This document shows positions 24,562 through 33,640 of a stretch of DNA of 64,000 nucleotides, one piece after another; position 1 is the first letter of the stretch; each line of letters opens with the position of its first letter. This DNA comes from Flavobacteriaceae bacterium (GTDB lineage Bacteria > Bacteroidota > Bacteroidia > Flavobacteriales > Flavobacteriaceae). Under the pieces are notes generated by a model, which saw only the letters and a program-made list of their open reading frames with translations, ran no database searches and was not told where the DNA came from. The translations under genes were made by a program, and so were the position numbers. The stretch covers positions 248,001 through 312,000 of the forward strand of contig JAGYIX010000003.1 of assembly GCA_018402205.1 (NCBI GenBank), in the 5' to 3' direction.

Positions 24562-25680
24562 ATGAAGTTTATTGTATCCAGCTCGTATTTAAAAGAATAC
24601 CTCCAAATACTTGGGGGTGTAATTGCTAGTAATAATACACTACCTATCTTAGACAATGTGCTCTTTGATCTTAGTGAAAACCAGTTGCGTTTAGTTGCAT
24701 CCGACCTAGAGACGACTATTTCTGCGCAGATTGAGGTAAGTTCTACTGACAAAGGCGTAATTGCTTTACCCGCCAAGCTACTTCTAGACATGTTAAAAAC
24801 ATTTCCAGAGCAGCCATTAACTTTTGTTTTAGAAGACAACGGTACCGTCGAAATAAGCGCCTCAAACGGTAAATATGCCTTGGCCAGTAACAGCGGAGAC
24901 GATTTTCCCAAGCCAATTTTATTAAATGAAGGGGCTTCGTTTACGCTTCAAGCAGATATTTTAGCCACAGCTATTGCAAAAACTATTTTTGCTGCCGGTA
25001 ATGACGATTTACGACCGGTGATGAGCGGAGTATTTTTTCAATGTACCCCTGAGCGTATAATTTTCGTAGCGACCGATGCTCATAAATTAGTGAAATACGA
25101 GCGCAGTGATATCCATTCCTCTACTGATGCTGCATTTATAATGCCTAAAAAACCTCTGAATCTTTTAAAGGGTATCTTACAGGGTAGTGAATCAGAAGTA
25201 GCCATCACTTACACAGAAAATAACGCTAGGTTTTCTTTTGACAACATAGAAATAGTAAGTCGCCTAATCGATGGTAAATATCCAAACTACGAGGCTGTAA
25301 TTCCTAAAGAGAACCCCAATGTATTGACCGTATCACGTGCTCAATTTTTAGGTTCTGTGCGCAGGGTTTCTATTTTTTCTAATCGCACCACACACCAGAT
25401 TCGTCTAAAAATGGCTGGGGCTGAAATTCAGATTTCGGCAGAAGATGTAGATTACAGCAATAAAGCAGATGAGCGCCTTAGCTGCGCCTATCAAGGAGAC
25501 GATTTGCAAATTGGTTTTAACTCCAGATTTTTAAGTGAAATGCTCAATGCCCTTGATTGTGATGAGGTTCAATTGGCGATGAGTTTATCCAATAGAGCAG
25601 GTCTATTAACTCCTTTAGACCATCTAGACGAGGGCGAGCACATTACCATGTTGGTAATGCCTGTAATGCTCAATGCATAA
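24562..25680 (+). CDS. dnaN: DNA polymerase III beta sliding clamp
   Basis: 372 residues from MKFIVSSSYLKEYLQIL, the usual start and length for this protein; an upstream in-frame ATG (24535) would add nine uncharacteristic residues. Three clamp domains are recognisable: NNTLPILDNVLFDL early on, DDLRPVMSGVFFQC in domain 2 and a C-terminus LDEGEHITMLVMPVMLNA. The homodimeric ring tethers the replicative polymerase and other repair proteins to DNA. It is not next to dnaA here; the left neighbour is SAM hydrolase and mnmE follows 8 nt downstream. Confidence 0.96.
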   Translation: MKFIVSSSYLKEYLQILGGVIASNNTLPILDNVLFDLSENQLRLVASDLETTISAQIEVSSTDKGVIALPAKLLLDMLKTFPEQPLTFVLEDNGTVEISASNGKYALASNSGDDFPKPILLNEGASFTLQADILATAIAKTIFAAGNDDLRPVMSGVFFQCTPERIIFVATDAHKLVKYERSDIHSSTDAAFIMPKKPLNLLKGILQGSESEVAITYTENNARFSFDNIEIVSRLIDGKYPNYEAVIPKENPNVLTVSRAQFLGSVRRVSIFSNRTTHQIRLKMAGAEIQISAEDVDYSNKADERLSCAYQGDDLQIGFNSRFLSEMLNALDCDEVQLAMSLSNRAGLLTPLDHLDEGEHITMLVMPVMLNA

Positions 25681-25688
25681 TTTAGCGC

Positions 25689-27071
25689 ATGAAAGGCGCA
25701 AATGAAACCATTATCGCCTTAGCAACCGCTCAAGGTGCCGGAGCCATTGCCGTTATACGACTTTCAGGAGAAAATGCGATTGGTCTGGTAGATTCGGTCT
25801 TTAAACCGCGATCAAAGACTCCCATTAATACTGCAGATTCTCATACCGTACATCTAGGAGATATTTACGAAGAAGGCCGACTATTAGACGAGGTTTTGGT
25901 AAGTATTTTTAGAGCCCCTCGCTCTTATACAGGCGAAGATGTCGTTGAGATCTCCTGTCATGGATCGGTTTACATTCAACAGCAAGTCTTAAACGCTCTA
26001 TCTAATACCGGGAGATGTCGTCTCGCCGAACCTGGAGAGTTTACCTTCAGAGCATTTATGAACGGAAAAATGAAGCTGTCTCAGGCTGAAGCGGTTGCTG
26101 ACCTAATAGCCTCAGAGAGTGCTACGGAACATCGCATTGCGTTGCAACAAATGCGCGGAGGATTCGCTCAAAATCTTCACGAAGTTAGGGAACAACTTAT
26201 CCATTTTGCCGCTATGATCGAGTTAGAGCTCGATTTTTCGGGAGAAGATGTTGATTTTGCCGATTATACCGCCTTAAAAATCTTACTGTCCGATTTAAAG
26301 CACACCATTAAGCAGTTATTGGATTCATTTGCTTTAGGAAACGTTATTAAACAAGGTGTTCCCATTGCTATAATTGGAGCTCCAAATGCCGGAAAATCAA
26401 CCTTACTCAACGCCCTACTTAATGAAGAACGCGCCTTAGTAAGTGCAGAGGCTGGCACTACGCGTGACACGGTTGAAGATTTTTTAACCCTGCAAGGTAT
26501 TCGTTTCAGATTTATAGATACTGCAGGTATTCGAGATACGTCAAATCAGGTAGAAAAAATGGGTATTGAGCGTAGTTTTGAGCGCGCAAGAGACGCTCAG
26601 CTCGTTTTATATGTAGTGGATATAAATACCCCTGAAGGTTTTTTAGAAACAATAAACCATCCCTTAGACCGCACCCAACTTTCTAGAGAAAAAATACTCG
26701 TTGTTTGGAATAAATGCGACAACCCGAACCAATCGTCAACTAAACATATAGAAGGCTTCGAAAGTATAGCGATATCCGCTAAAAATCGCTTAAATCTAGA
26801 GGTGCTAAAAGAGCGCATTGTGGCACGTACGCTTCAGGGATCAGCCAACGAGCAGTCGGCCATACTAACCAACAGCAGACATTATCAATCGCTTCAATTA
26901 GCATTGAAAGAGCTCTATACCGTAGAACAAGAGTTGGCAAGTGGCTCTAGTCAAGATCTTTTATCTATTTCGCTGCGCGGGGTTATTCAACATCTTGGAG
27001 AGATTACTGGCAGCGTAACCAATGACGATATCTTAGGATCTATATTTTCAAGTTTCTGTATCGGAAAATAA
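25689..27071 (+). CDS. mnmE: tRNA modification GTPase MnmE
   Basis: 460 residues. With MnmG it places a carboxymethylaminomethyl group on the wobble uridine of tRNAs. The N-terminal tetrahydrofolate-binding domain has IALATAQGAGAIAVIRLSG, and the helical domain carries an inserted Ras-like GTPase. G1 is GAPNAGKSTL (about 230), the G3 region is FIDTAGIRDT and G4 is NKCD. The C-terminal FCIGK contains the catalytic Cys conserved in MnmE. It lies 8 nt after dnaN and is probably expressed with it. Confidence 0.96.
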   Translation: MKGANETIIALATAQGAGAIAVIRLSGENAIGLVDSVFKPRSKTPINTADSHTVHLGDIYEEGRLLDEVLVSIFRAPRSYTGEDVVEISCHGSVYIQQQVLNALSNTGRCRLAEPGEFTFRAFMNGKMKLSQAEAVADLIASESATEHRIALQQMRGGFAQNLHEVREQLIHFAAMIELELDFSGEDVDFADYTALKILLSDLKHTIKQLLDSFALGNVIKQGVPIAIIGAPNAGKSTLLNALLNEERALVSAEAGTTRDTVEDFLTLQGIRFRFIDTAGIRDTSNQVEKMGIERSFERARDAQLVLYVVDINTPEGFLETINHPLDRTQLSREKILVVWNKCDNPNQSSTKHIEGFESIAISAKNRLNLEVLKERIVARTLQGSANEQSAILTNSRHYQSLQLALKELYTVEQELASGSSQDLLSISLRGVIQHLGEITGSVTNDDILGSIFSSFCIGK

Positions 27072-27106
27072 GTGCCTATACCGCGGGGTATTCCAAACCT
27101 CATTAC

Positions 27107-28333
27107 ATGAATAAAGTGCAACAAGGCTTACGAGAAAACTGGAAGCAGTTTACCTTACTAGTGATCATCAACGGTTTTGTGGGCGGAATGGTGGGGCTAG
27201 AGCGAAGTATACTTCCAGAATTAGCCCAGACTGAATTTGCCCTTGCTGCCAAAACAGCCCTGCTCTCTTTCATCGTCGTTTTTGGAATCACTAAGGCGCT
27301 GAGCAATTACTTTGCGGGCACATTCGCCCATAGAATTGGACGTAAAAATCTTTTGGTTATCGGTTGGGTGTTTGCCCTGCCTGTTCCATTAATCCTTATG
27401 TATGCCCCCTCTTGGAACTGGATCATTGCCGCCAATGCGCTTTTAGGCATTAATCAGGGGCTTAGTTGGAGCAGTACCGTGGTAATGAAAATAGATCTTG
27501 TCGGTCAAAAAAACAGAGGTTTAGCCATGGGAATTAATGAATCTGTCGGATACATAGCCGTAGGCCTTACCGCACTGCTCACCGGCATCATTGCTGCTCA
27601 ATACGGAGTTAGACCTTACCCCTTTTATTTAGGTATTGGATTTTCAGTTATTGGACTCGTTAGTAGCTGGTTTTTTGTTAAAGATACAGCAGGGCATGTG
27701 GCCTCAGAACAAAGCATCTCTTCTATTAAACCCCTGTCTAATGTATTTCTCTCCACTACCTGGAAGCATCCAAATTTAGGGGCTATTACGCAGGCCGGAC
27801 TCACCAATAATCTCAATGACGGTATGATTTGGGGTGTATTTCCTCTATTATTAGCGAGTAAAGGCTTTCAAATTGCAGAAATTGCTGGTGTAGTTGCTAT
27901 TTATCCTCTGGTATGGGGGCTTGGACAATTAATAACTGGTAAGCTTGGAGATCTATTTCCTAAAAAACCTTTATTGTTTTGGGGGATGCTTGTTCAAGGA
28001 TTGACTATTCTAGGCTTGGTATTTGCCAATTCAGTGTTTGCGTTTGCCCTGCTAAGTGTGTTTCTGGGTATAGGAACCGCTATAGTATATCCAAACTTCT
28101 TGGCAGCGATTGCAGATAATACCCATCCTATGCAGCGAGCTCATAGTCTTGGAGTTTTTCGCTTATGGCGTGATTTGGGCTATGCTTTTGGTGCGCTTAT
28201 TACTGGGTTAATTGCAGACCAATTAAGTATTCAGGCATCCGTTTTATGCATTGGCCTGATTACCGTATTATCTGCCTTAATAATTGCTAAACGTATGAAT
28301 CATTCTAACGAACCTTTAACAACTGCTACTTAA
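27107..28333 (+). CDS. Major facilitator superfamily transporter
   Basis: 408 residues with about 12 hydrophobic segments and the two-half MFS layout. The cytoplasmic loop 2-3 motif appears as NYFAGTFAHRIGRKNLLVIG, and the equivalent in the second half is QLITGKLGDLFPKKPLLFWG. It is an inner-membrane secondary transporter; the substrate is not evident. The N-terminal region MVGLERSILPELAQTEFALA is seen in uncharacterised MFS proteins of Bacteroidota. The C-terminal tail is short and hydrophilic. The gene starts 35 nt after mnmE. Confidence 0.88.
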   Translation: MNKVQQGLRENWKQFTLLVIINGFVGGMVGLERSILPELAQTEFALAAKTALLSFIVVFGITKALSNYFAGTFAHRIGRKNLLVIGWVFALPVPLILMYAPSWNWIIAANALLGINQGLSWSSTVVMKIDLVGQKNRGLAMGINESVGYIAVGLTALLTGIIAAQYGVRPYPFYLGIGFSVIGLVSSWFFVKDTAGHVASEQSISSIKPLSNVFLSTTWKHPNLGAITQAGLTNNLNDGMIWGVFPLLLASKGFQIAEIAGVVAIYPLVWGLGQLITGKLGDLFPKKPLLFWGMLVQGLTILGLVFANSVFAFALLSVFLGIGTAIVYPNFLAAIADNTHPMQRAHSLGVFRLWRDLGYAFGALITGLIADQLSIQASVLCIGLITVLSALIIAKRMNHSNEPLTTAT

Positions 28334-28354
28334 AAAGTCTAGCGCAGAGAAGAG

Positions 28355-28362
28355 TACCTTTG
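28355..28362 (+). promoter_or_regulatory. Bacteroidota -7 promoter element (TACCTTTG) for cysE
   Basis: An exact TAnnTTTG match 4 nt before the cysE ATG; a near-leaderless start is predicted. Confidence 0.5.
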
Positions 28363-28366
28363 TGTT

Positions 28367-29146
28367 ATGATTCGACCCGAGCTTTTAAGCCAACTTCTGC
28401 GTCAAAAGGAGCAACTTCAAATTGATTTATCTATCCAAAGAGACACCCATGTGTTTACTGACCTTCTTATTCGCGCACTAATCGATCAATCTACCGATTT
28501 AGAAGATTCATTCGCTCAGTTAGAGCTCCAATTCTTAAGCTTGGCGTCACGGGTTTGTAAAGAAGATGAATACACTTGCTCTAAAAAATGGCAGCTTATT
28601 ACCGAGCAGCTACCGAAGCTTCTGGAGTACATGCACCTAGATGCTCAAGCGTTCTTCAACTCAGACCCAGCCGCTCGGTCTATTGATGAAATAGTAATGA
28701 GTTATCCGGGCTTTTACGCCTTACTCGTATATCGATTGGCCCATCAGATTCAAAAAGCTAATTTTCCGCTGCTTCCTAGACTAATGACAGAATACGCACA
28801 CTGGCAAACTGGTGTTGATATACATCCGGGCGCCATTATTGGTCATTCTACATTTATAGACCACGCCACAGGAGTAGTCATAGGGGAAACTGCAGAAATA
28901 GGAAACAACGTGCGTATCTATCAAGGGGTAACCATAGGAGCCCTTTTCGTAGATAAAGATTTGCGCGGAATAAAGAGACATCCGACTATAGAAGATGATG
29001 TGACTATCTACGCCAATGCTACCATACTCGGCGGAAAAACCATTGTGGGTAAAAAGGCTATTATTGGAGCCAACACCTGGATCACCTCATCAGTACCCCC
29101 AAACACAAAAGTGTACCACAGCCCTGAAATCGCCACAAAATCATGA
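28367..29146 (+). CDS. cysE: Serine O-acetyltransferase
   Basis: 259 residues. It acetylates serine with acetyl-CoA, the first step of cysteine synthesis. A helical N-terminal region (1-140) is followed by a left-handed beta-helix of hexapeptide repeats: IHPGAIIGHSTFIDHATGVVIGE is split here as IHPGAIIGHSTFID and GVVIGETAEIGNNVRIYQGV, then IEDDVTIYANATILGGKTIVG. It is of the EpsC-like type with the DPA/ARS start of the catalytic region (NSDPAARSIDEI). The stop overlaps the cysM start by 4 nt (ATGA), so both cysteine-pathway enzymes are coupled. Confidence 0.94.
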   Translation: MIRPELLSQLLRQKEQLQIDLSIQRDTHVFTDLLIRALIDQSTDLEDSFAQLELQFLSLASRVCKEDEYTCSKKWQLITEQLPKLLEYMHLDAQAFFNSDPAARSIDEIVMSYPGFYALLVYRLAHQIQKANFPLLPRLMTEYAHWQTGVDIHPGAIIGHSTFIDHATGVVIGETAEIGNNVRIYQGVTIGALFVDKDLRGIKRHPTIEDDVTIYANATILGGKTIVGKKAIIGANTWITSSVPPNTKVYHSPEIATKS

Positions 29147-30015
29147 TCGCTCAACTCATCGGAAATACTCCTCTAGTTAAATGCCAACAGCTAAACACTA
29201 ATCCAAATGTCGAGTTATGGCTTAAGCTTGAGGGTCAAAATCCAGGTGGCTCTATAAAAGACCGCGCAGCTCTAAACATGGTAAAAAGGGCCTTAGAAAG
29301 CGGGGCAATTACCAAACAGACGCCCCTTATAGAGGCTACCTCAGGAAACACAGGAATAGCGCTCGCCATGATTTGCGCTATTCATGGATTATCTATCGAA
29401 CTAGTGATGCCAGAAAACAGTACAGTCGAGCGCGTAAAGACCATGAGAGCCTATGGCGCAAAAGTTACCCTAACGCCTGCTGCAGACGGTATTGAGGCTT
29501 CGAGAGATTACGCACAAAATCGCGTGAACACAGAAGGATACTACAGTTTTAATCAATTTGACAATCCGGCAAACAGCCAGGCGCATTACATAAGTACTGG
29601 GCCAGAAATATGGCGAGATACCCATCAGCAGATCACCCATTTTGTAGCTACTATGGGCACTACGGGCACTATTAGCGGTACCGGAAGGTTTCTGAAAGAA
29701 CAAAAACCTTCTATTAAAGTTATTGGTGTACAACCCAAAGAAGGCGCAAAGATTCCAGGTATACGCAAATGGTCTGCTGAATACATGCCTAGCATATTTG
29801 AGCCAGACGCAGTAGATCAGCTCAAAGAAGTGAGCCTAGAAGAGTCGATAGAGATCATGCATTTGCTAGCTAGAAAAGAAGGTGTATTTGCCGGCACTAG
29901 CAGTGGTGGTTCTGTAAAAGCGGCCTTAGATCTATGTACCCAACTTGACAAAGGGGTTGTTGTAGCTATAGTCTGCGACCGTGGAGATCGGTACCTATCG
30001 GCCATAGAATTTTAG
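29143..30015 (+). CDS. cysM: Cysteine synthase (O-acetylserine sulfhydrylase), CysM type
   Basis: 290 residues, a PLP enzyme of fold type II that replaces the acetyl group of O-acetylserine with sulfide. The PLP lysine is K39 in NPGGSIKDRAA, the substrate loop is EATSGNTGIAL and the phosphate loop is TMGTTGTISGTG. The shorter length (about 290 rather than 310-320) favours the CysM branch, which can also use thiosulfate. The start overlaps the cysE stop. Cysteine supply also feeds bacillithiol, for which two other genes occur in the window. Confidence 0.94.
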   Translation: MIAQLIGNTPLVKCQQLNTNPNVELWLKLEGQNPGGSIKDRAALNMVKRALESGAITKQTPLIEATSGNTGIALAMICAIHGLSIELVMPENSTVERVKTMRAYGAKVTLTPAADGIEASRDYAQNRVNTEGYYSFNQFDNPANSQAHYISTGPEIWRDTHQQITHFVATMGTTGTISGTGRFLKEQKPSIKVIGVQPKEGAKIPGIRKWSAEYMPSIFEPDAVDQLKEVSLEESIEIMHLLARKEGVFAGTSSGGSVKAALDLCTQLDKGVVVAIVCDRGDRYLSAIEF

Positions 30016-30042
30016 TTACTTTTGACTTTTCAAACAACCCAA

Positions 30043-31437
30043 ATGAAAAAAATATCTTCTATATGCTGCATTGGCGCCGGCTATGTCGGTGGTCCAACCA
30101 TGACAGTGATCGCCCATAAATGCCCCCACATCAAGGTTACGGTAGTCGATATAAATCCAGAGCGCATCGCTCGTTGGAATGCTGAAAATTTAGAAGAACT
30201 ACCGGTTTATGAGCCAGGGCTTGCAGAGCTAGTGGGTAAGAGCCGGGGCAAAAACTTATTTTTCTCTACCGAAGTGGAGAAAGCTATAGACGAGGCAGAA
30301 ATGATTTTTATATCGGTCAACACGCCAACTAAGACCTACGGTAAAGGCAAGGGTCAAGCGGCAGATCTAAAGTACATTGAGTTGTCTGCAAGAACCATTG
30401 CCAAGGTGGCCACCAGTGATAAGATTGTTGTAGAGAAATCAACCTTACCCGTTCGCACTGCCCAAGCCTTAAAAAACATCTTAGAGAATACCGGAAATGG
30501 CGTAAAATTCGAGATTTTATCAAACCCTGAGTTTTTGGCTGAGGGAACGGCTATAGAAGATTTACTACACGCAGACAGGGTGCTTATTGGCGGAGACAAC
30601 ACGCCCTCAGGCCAAGCTGCAAAAGATGCCTTGTCAGCTATTTATGAACAGTGGCTTCCGAAAGAGCGCATTTTACAGACTAATGTATGGTCTTCAGAGC
30701 TCTCCAAGCTGGTGGCCAATGCATTTTTAGCACAGCGTGTTTCTTCTATAAATGCCATTTCTGCTTTGTGTGAAAAAACCGATGCCAATATAGACGAAGT
30801 AGCACGTGCCATAGGTCATGACAGTCGAATAGGGTCTAAGTTTCTTAAAGCCTCAGTGGGATTTGGTGGGTCTTGCTTTCAAAAAGATATCCTCAATCTA
30901 GTGTATATCGCTAAGAGCTACGGATTAGACGAAGTAGCAGATTATTGGGAACAGGTCATACTGATGAACGATTATCAAAAAAAGCGATTCGCCGATCGCA
31001 TTATCCGCACCTTATATAATACCGTGTCGGGCAAAAAAATTGCTTTTTTCGGATGGGCCTTCAAGAAAGACACCAACGACACACGAGAGTCTGCTGCCAT
31101 TTATATAGCCGATGCGCTCATTGAAGAGCGTGCTCACATAATGGTATTTGATCCAAAGGTAACACGCGCTCAAATGCTTCATGACCTCAATCAATTAGGT
31201 ACTCGTGCCTCTGAAGAGAACGAGCGCTTTCTTTCGGTAGCAGAAGATGCTTACCAAGCGGCCGACGAATCACACGCCATTGCCTTACTCACTGAATGGG
31301 ACCAGTTTAAAACGCTTGATTACGGGCTCATATATGAGAATATGCTCAAGCCTGCGTTCGTGTTTGACGGAAGGCGCGTACTAGAAAGAGAGGCACTGAA
31401 GTCTATAGGGTTTAGAATGTACACCATAGGAGAATAA
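30043..31437 (+). CDS. ugd: UDP-glucose 6-dehydrogenase, class II (animal/plant-like)
   Basis: 464 residues from ATG 30043 ([20 protein letters not shown]); a TTG at 30022 gives seven extra residues and is unlikely. The enzyme oxidises UDP-glucose to UDP-glucuronate with two NAD+. The Rossmann motif GAGYVGGP is at the N-terminus and the catalytic Cys is C278 in [11 protein letters not shown]. The [12 protein letters not shown] segment and the length are those of the larger class that includes the animal enzymes, rather than the 390-450-residue bacterial Ugd class. The stop codon shares a base with the start of the epimerase gene (TAATG), consistent with sequential steps. Confidence 0.93.
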   Translation: MKKISSICCIGAGYVGGPTMTVIAHKCPHIKVTVVDINPERIARWNAENLEELPVYEPGLAELVGKSRGKNLFFSTEVEKAIDEAEMIFISVNTPTKTYGKGKGQAADLKYIELSARTIAKVATSDKIVVEKSTLPVRTAQALKNILENTGNGVKFEILSNPEFLAEGTAIEDLLHADRVLIGGDNTPSGQAAKDALSAIYEQWLPKERILQTNVWSSELSKLVANAFLAQRVSSINAISALCEKTDANIDEVARAIGHDSRIGSKFLKASVGFGGSCFQKDILNLVYIAKSYGLDEVADYWEQVILMNDYQKKRFADRIIRTLYNTVSGKKIAFFGWAFKKDTNDTRESAAIYIADALIEERAHIMVFDPKVTRAQMLHDLNQLGTRASEENERFLSVAEDAYQAADESHAIALLTEWDQFKTLDYGLIYENMLKPAFVFDGRRVLEREALKSIGFRMYTIGE

Positions 31438-32456
31438 TGGCGATGACTATACTTGTCACCGGGGCTGCCGGATTCATAGGATACCACTTAAGTAAAAAAC
31501 TTCTTGAGGCCAATCATCAGGTCATCGGGGTAGATAACATAAATACGTATTATTCTACTGAGCTCAAATATGCGCGCCTAGAGCAGCTAGGGGTGGCAGA
31601 GGTTGATGCAGCCATTGAAGGTATAGAGTGCAGCTCAGAACGCTATCCAAACTTTAAGTTTATACAACTAGAACTTTCTGACGCTGCTTCCGTTAAGCAA
31701 TTATTTAAGAAATATACCTTCGACAAGGTCTGTCACCTAGCTGCGCAAGCAGGGGTTCGCTACAGTATCGAAAACCCTGAAGTATATATTCAAAGTAATT
31801 TGGTGGCTTTTGGTCATTTACTAGAAGCCGTTAGACATAACGCAGTCGATCATTTTATTTACGCCAGCAGTTCTAGTGTCTACGGAGAAACGAAAGAGGT
31901 TCCATTTAGCGTAGATCAGCGGGTAGATCACCCTATCAGCTTATATGCCGCCACAAAAAAGGCCAATGAACTAATGGCGCACACCTATAGTCATCTCTAC
32001 GGAATAGCCACTACAGGACTGCGATTTTTTACTGTTTATGGCCCCTGGGGAAGGCCCGATATGGCCTATTACTTGTTTACTAAAGCTATATTGAAAGGGG
32101 AGCCCATAAAGGTCTTTAATAACGGAGAGATGAGACGCGACTTTACTTATATAGATGACATTACCGAAGGTGTACAGCATGTTATTGAGCAGTCTACCCA
32201 AGGGCGTGAGCACTATAAAATCTACAATATCGGAAACAGTAAGGCAGAAAACCTGGCTGACTTTATAGAAATTCTTGAAAAGCATCTCGGAAAGACGGCA
32301 CATAAAATCTTACTACCCATGCAGCCCGGAGATGTGAGTCAAACCTTTGCAGATGTAAGAGAACTACAAAAAGATTACGGTTACGCCCCAAGCACCACCA
32401 TAGATGAAGGGCTCAAACAGTTCGCGAGTTGGTATTTGAAAACTAAAATAGGCTAG
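31437..32456 (+). CDS. NAD-dependent epimerase, probably UDP-glucuronate 4-epimerase
   Basis: 339 residues of the extended SDR family. The NAD turn is VTGAAGFIGYHL and the catalytic site is SSSSVYG with YAATKKANE (YxxxK). RFFTVYGPWGRPDMAYYLFTKAI is the signature of the UDP-glucuronate epimerase group (GAE/CapI-like). The product would be UDP-galacturonate for surface polysaccharide. Direct coupling to ugd (1-nt overlap), which makes its substrate, supports the assignment. The stop abuts the stop of the convergent bshA gene with no base between. Confidence 0.9.
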   Translation: MAMTILVTGAAGFIGYHLSKKLLEANHQVIGVDNINTYYSTELKYARLEQLGVAEVDAAIEGIECSSERYPNFKFIQLELSDAASVKQLFKKYTFDKVCHLAAQAGVRYSIENPEVYIQSNLVAFGHLLEAVRHNAVDHFIYASSSSVYGETKEVPFSVDQRVDHPISLYAATKKANELMAHTYSHLYGIATTGLRFFTVYGPWGRPDMAYYLFTKAILKGEPIKVFNNGEMRRDFTYIDDITEGVQHVIEQSTQGREHYKIYNIGNSKAENLADFIEILEKHLGKTAHKILLPMQPGDVSQTFADVRELQKDYGYAPSTTIDEGLKQFASWYLKTKIG

Positions 32457-33602
32457 CTAGTCTTGGTTTTGGTGTCTTGACGCATAGGCGCTCTCATACA
32501 AACGCTCGTAAATAGGTACAATTTCAGGTAAATCAAAACGTCTGGCAGACTCAAGGGCATTCGTCTTCATAGTGTGTAAGAGATCACTGTCTTGAGCCAA
32601 TTTTAAGGCATAGGCGCTCATCTGTTCTACATCGCCCACCTCGCAAACATAACCGGTATGCTCATGAATGTTTACCTCGGGCAATCCACCTGCGTTTGAA
32701 GAGATCACTGCTGTTTTATTGGCCATAGCCTCGAGTGCTGCAAGCCCAAAACTCTCCTCTGAAGAGGGTAGCAGAAATATATCTGACATGCATAGCACCT
32801 TGTCTATCTCCACGCTATTTCCAAGAAACTTTACTTTATCATAGACACCTTTCTGTTTAGCGAGTCGTTCGGCCTTTATCCGCTCGGGGCCCTCGCCAAC
32901 CATAATGAGCACAGATGGGTGATGCTCATTAACTCGGGCAAATATTTCGACTATGTCTTCTACACGCTTAACAGCTCTAAAATTACTGACGTGGGTAAAA
33001 ATAATCTCGCTCTGAAGCGCCATTAGCGTGCGATCACAGGGCTCTTTTGCTTTTTCTATATAACGCTGTATGTCAATGAAATTAGGTATTACTTCTATCT
33101 CTTTTTGGATATCAAACATGGCATAGGTGGTGTCTCTAAGATTCTTAGAAACAGCCGTTACCCGATCTGATTTGTTGATACTGAAGGTAACAGCTGTGCG
33201 GTAAAACGGATGGCTGCCTACTAGGGTAATATCGGTTCCATGAAGTGTAGTAATCATAGGAATAAAAATACCCTCCTCTTTTAGCATCTTCTTGGCCATA
33301 TACCCTGCATAGGCATGCGGAATCGCATAATGCACATGCAATAGCTCTATTTGATAAGCTTTAATGGTATCCACTAATTTGCTCGATAAGGCCAAGTCGT
33401 AGGGTTGGTGCTTAAAGAGCGGATACTCGGGTACATCTACCTCGTGGTAATAGATATTCTTTTCTAGTAATGCAAGACGAACAGGCTGGCTATAGGTGAT
33501 GAAGTGAATTTCATGTCCCAATCGTGCTAAAGCCATACCCAATTCGGTAGCTACCACTCCGCTTCCTCCAAAAGTTGGATAACACACAATAGCAATTTTC
33601 AT
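32457..33602 (-). CDS. bshA: N-acetyl-alpha-D-glucosaminyl L-malate synthase BshA
   Basis: 381 residues, a GT-B retaining glycosyltransferase (GT4). It links UDP-GlcNAc to L-malate, the first step of bacillithiol synthesis. The N-terminus IVCYPTFGGSGVVATELGMALARLGHEIHF (here cut as CYPTFGGSGVVATELG) is diagnostic, as are LHVHYAIPHAYAGYMAKKM and the E-x7-E region PSSEESFGLAALEAMA. It is the last gene of a long leftward set beginning with the amidase, 38 bp after the GH3 gene. The second-step gene bshB1 is at 3.0-3.75 kb. Confidence 0.95.
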   Translation of the reverse strand: MKIAIVCYPTFGGSGVVATELGMALARLGHEIHFITYSQPVRLALLEKNIYYHEVDVPEYPLFKHQPYDLALSSKLVDTIKAYQIELLHVHYAIPHAYAGYMAKKMLKEEGIFIPMITTLHGTDITLVGSHPFYRTAVTFSINKSDRVTAVSKNLRDTTYAMFDIQKEIEVIPNFIDIQRYIEKAKEPCDRTLMALQSEIIFTHVSNFRAVKRVEDIVEIFARVNEHHPSVLIMVGEGPERIKAERLAKQKGVYDKVKFLGNSVEIDKVLCMSDIFLLPSSEESFGLAALEAMANKTAVISSNAGGLPEVNIHEHTGYVCEVGDVEQMSAYALKLAQDSDLLHTMKTNALESARRFDLPEIVPIYERLYESAYASRHQNQD

Positions 33603-33640
33603 GGGCGAGTCTCTTTAGGTAAAGATACCATTTCTGTTTG

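Noticed and set aside
30022-30042. TTG start for ugd giving seven extra residues
   Set aside because: The ATG at 30043 starts directly at the Rossmann-fold sequence [17 protein letters not shown], the normal N-terminus of the family.
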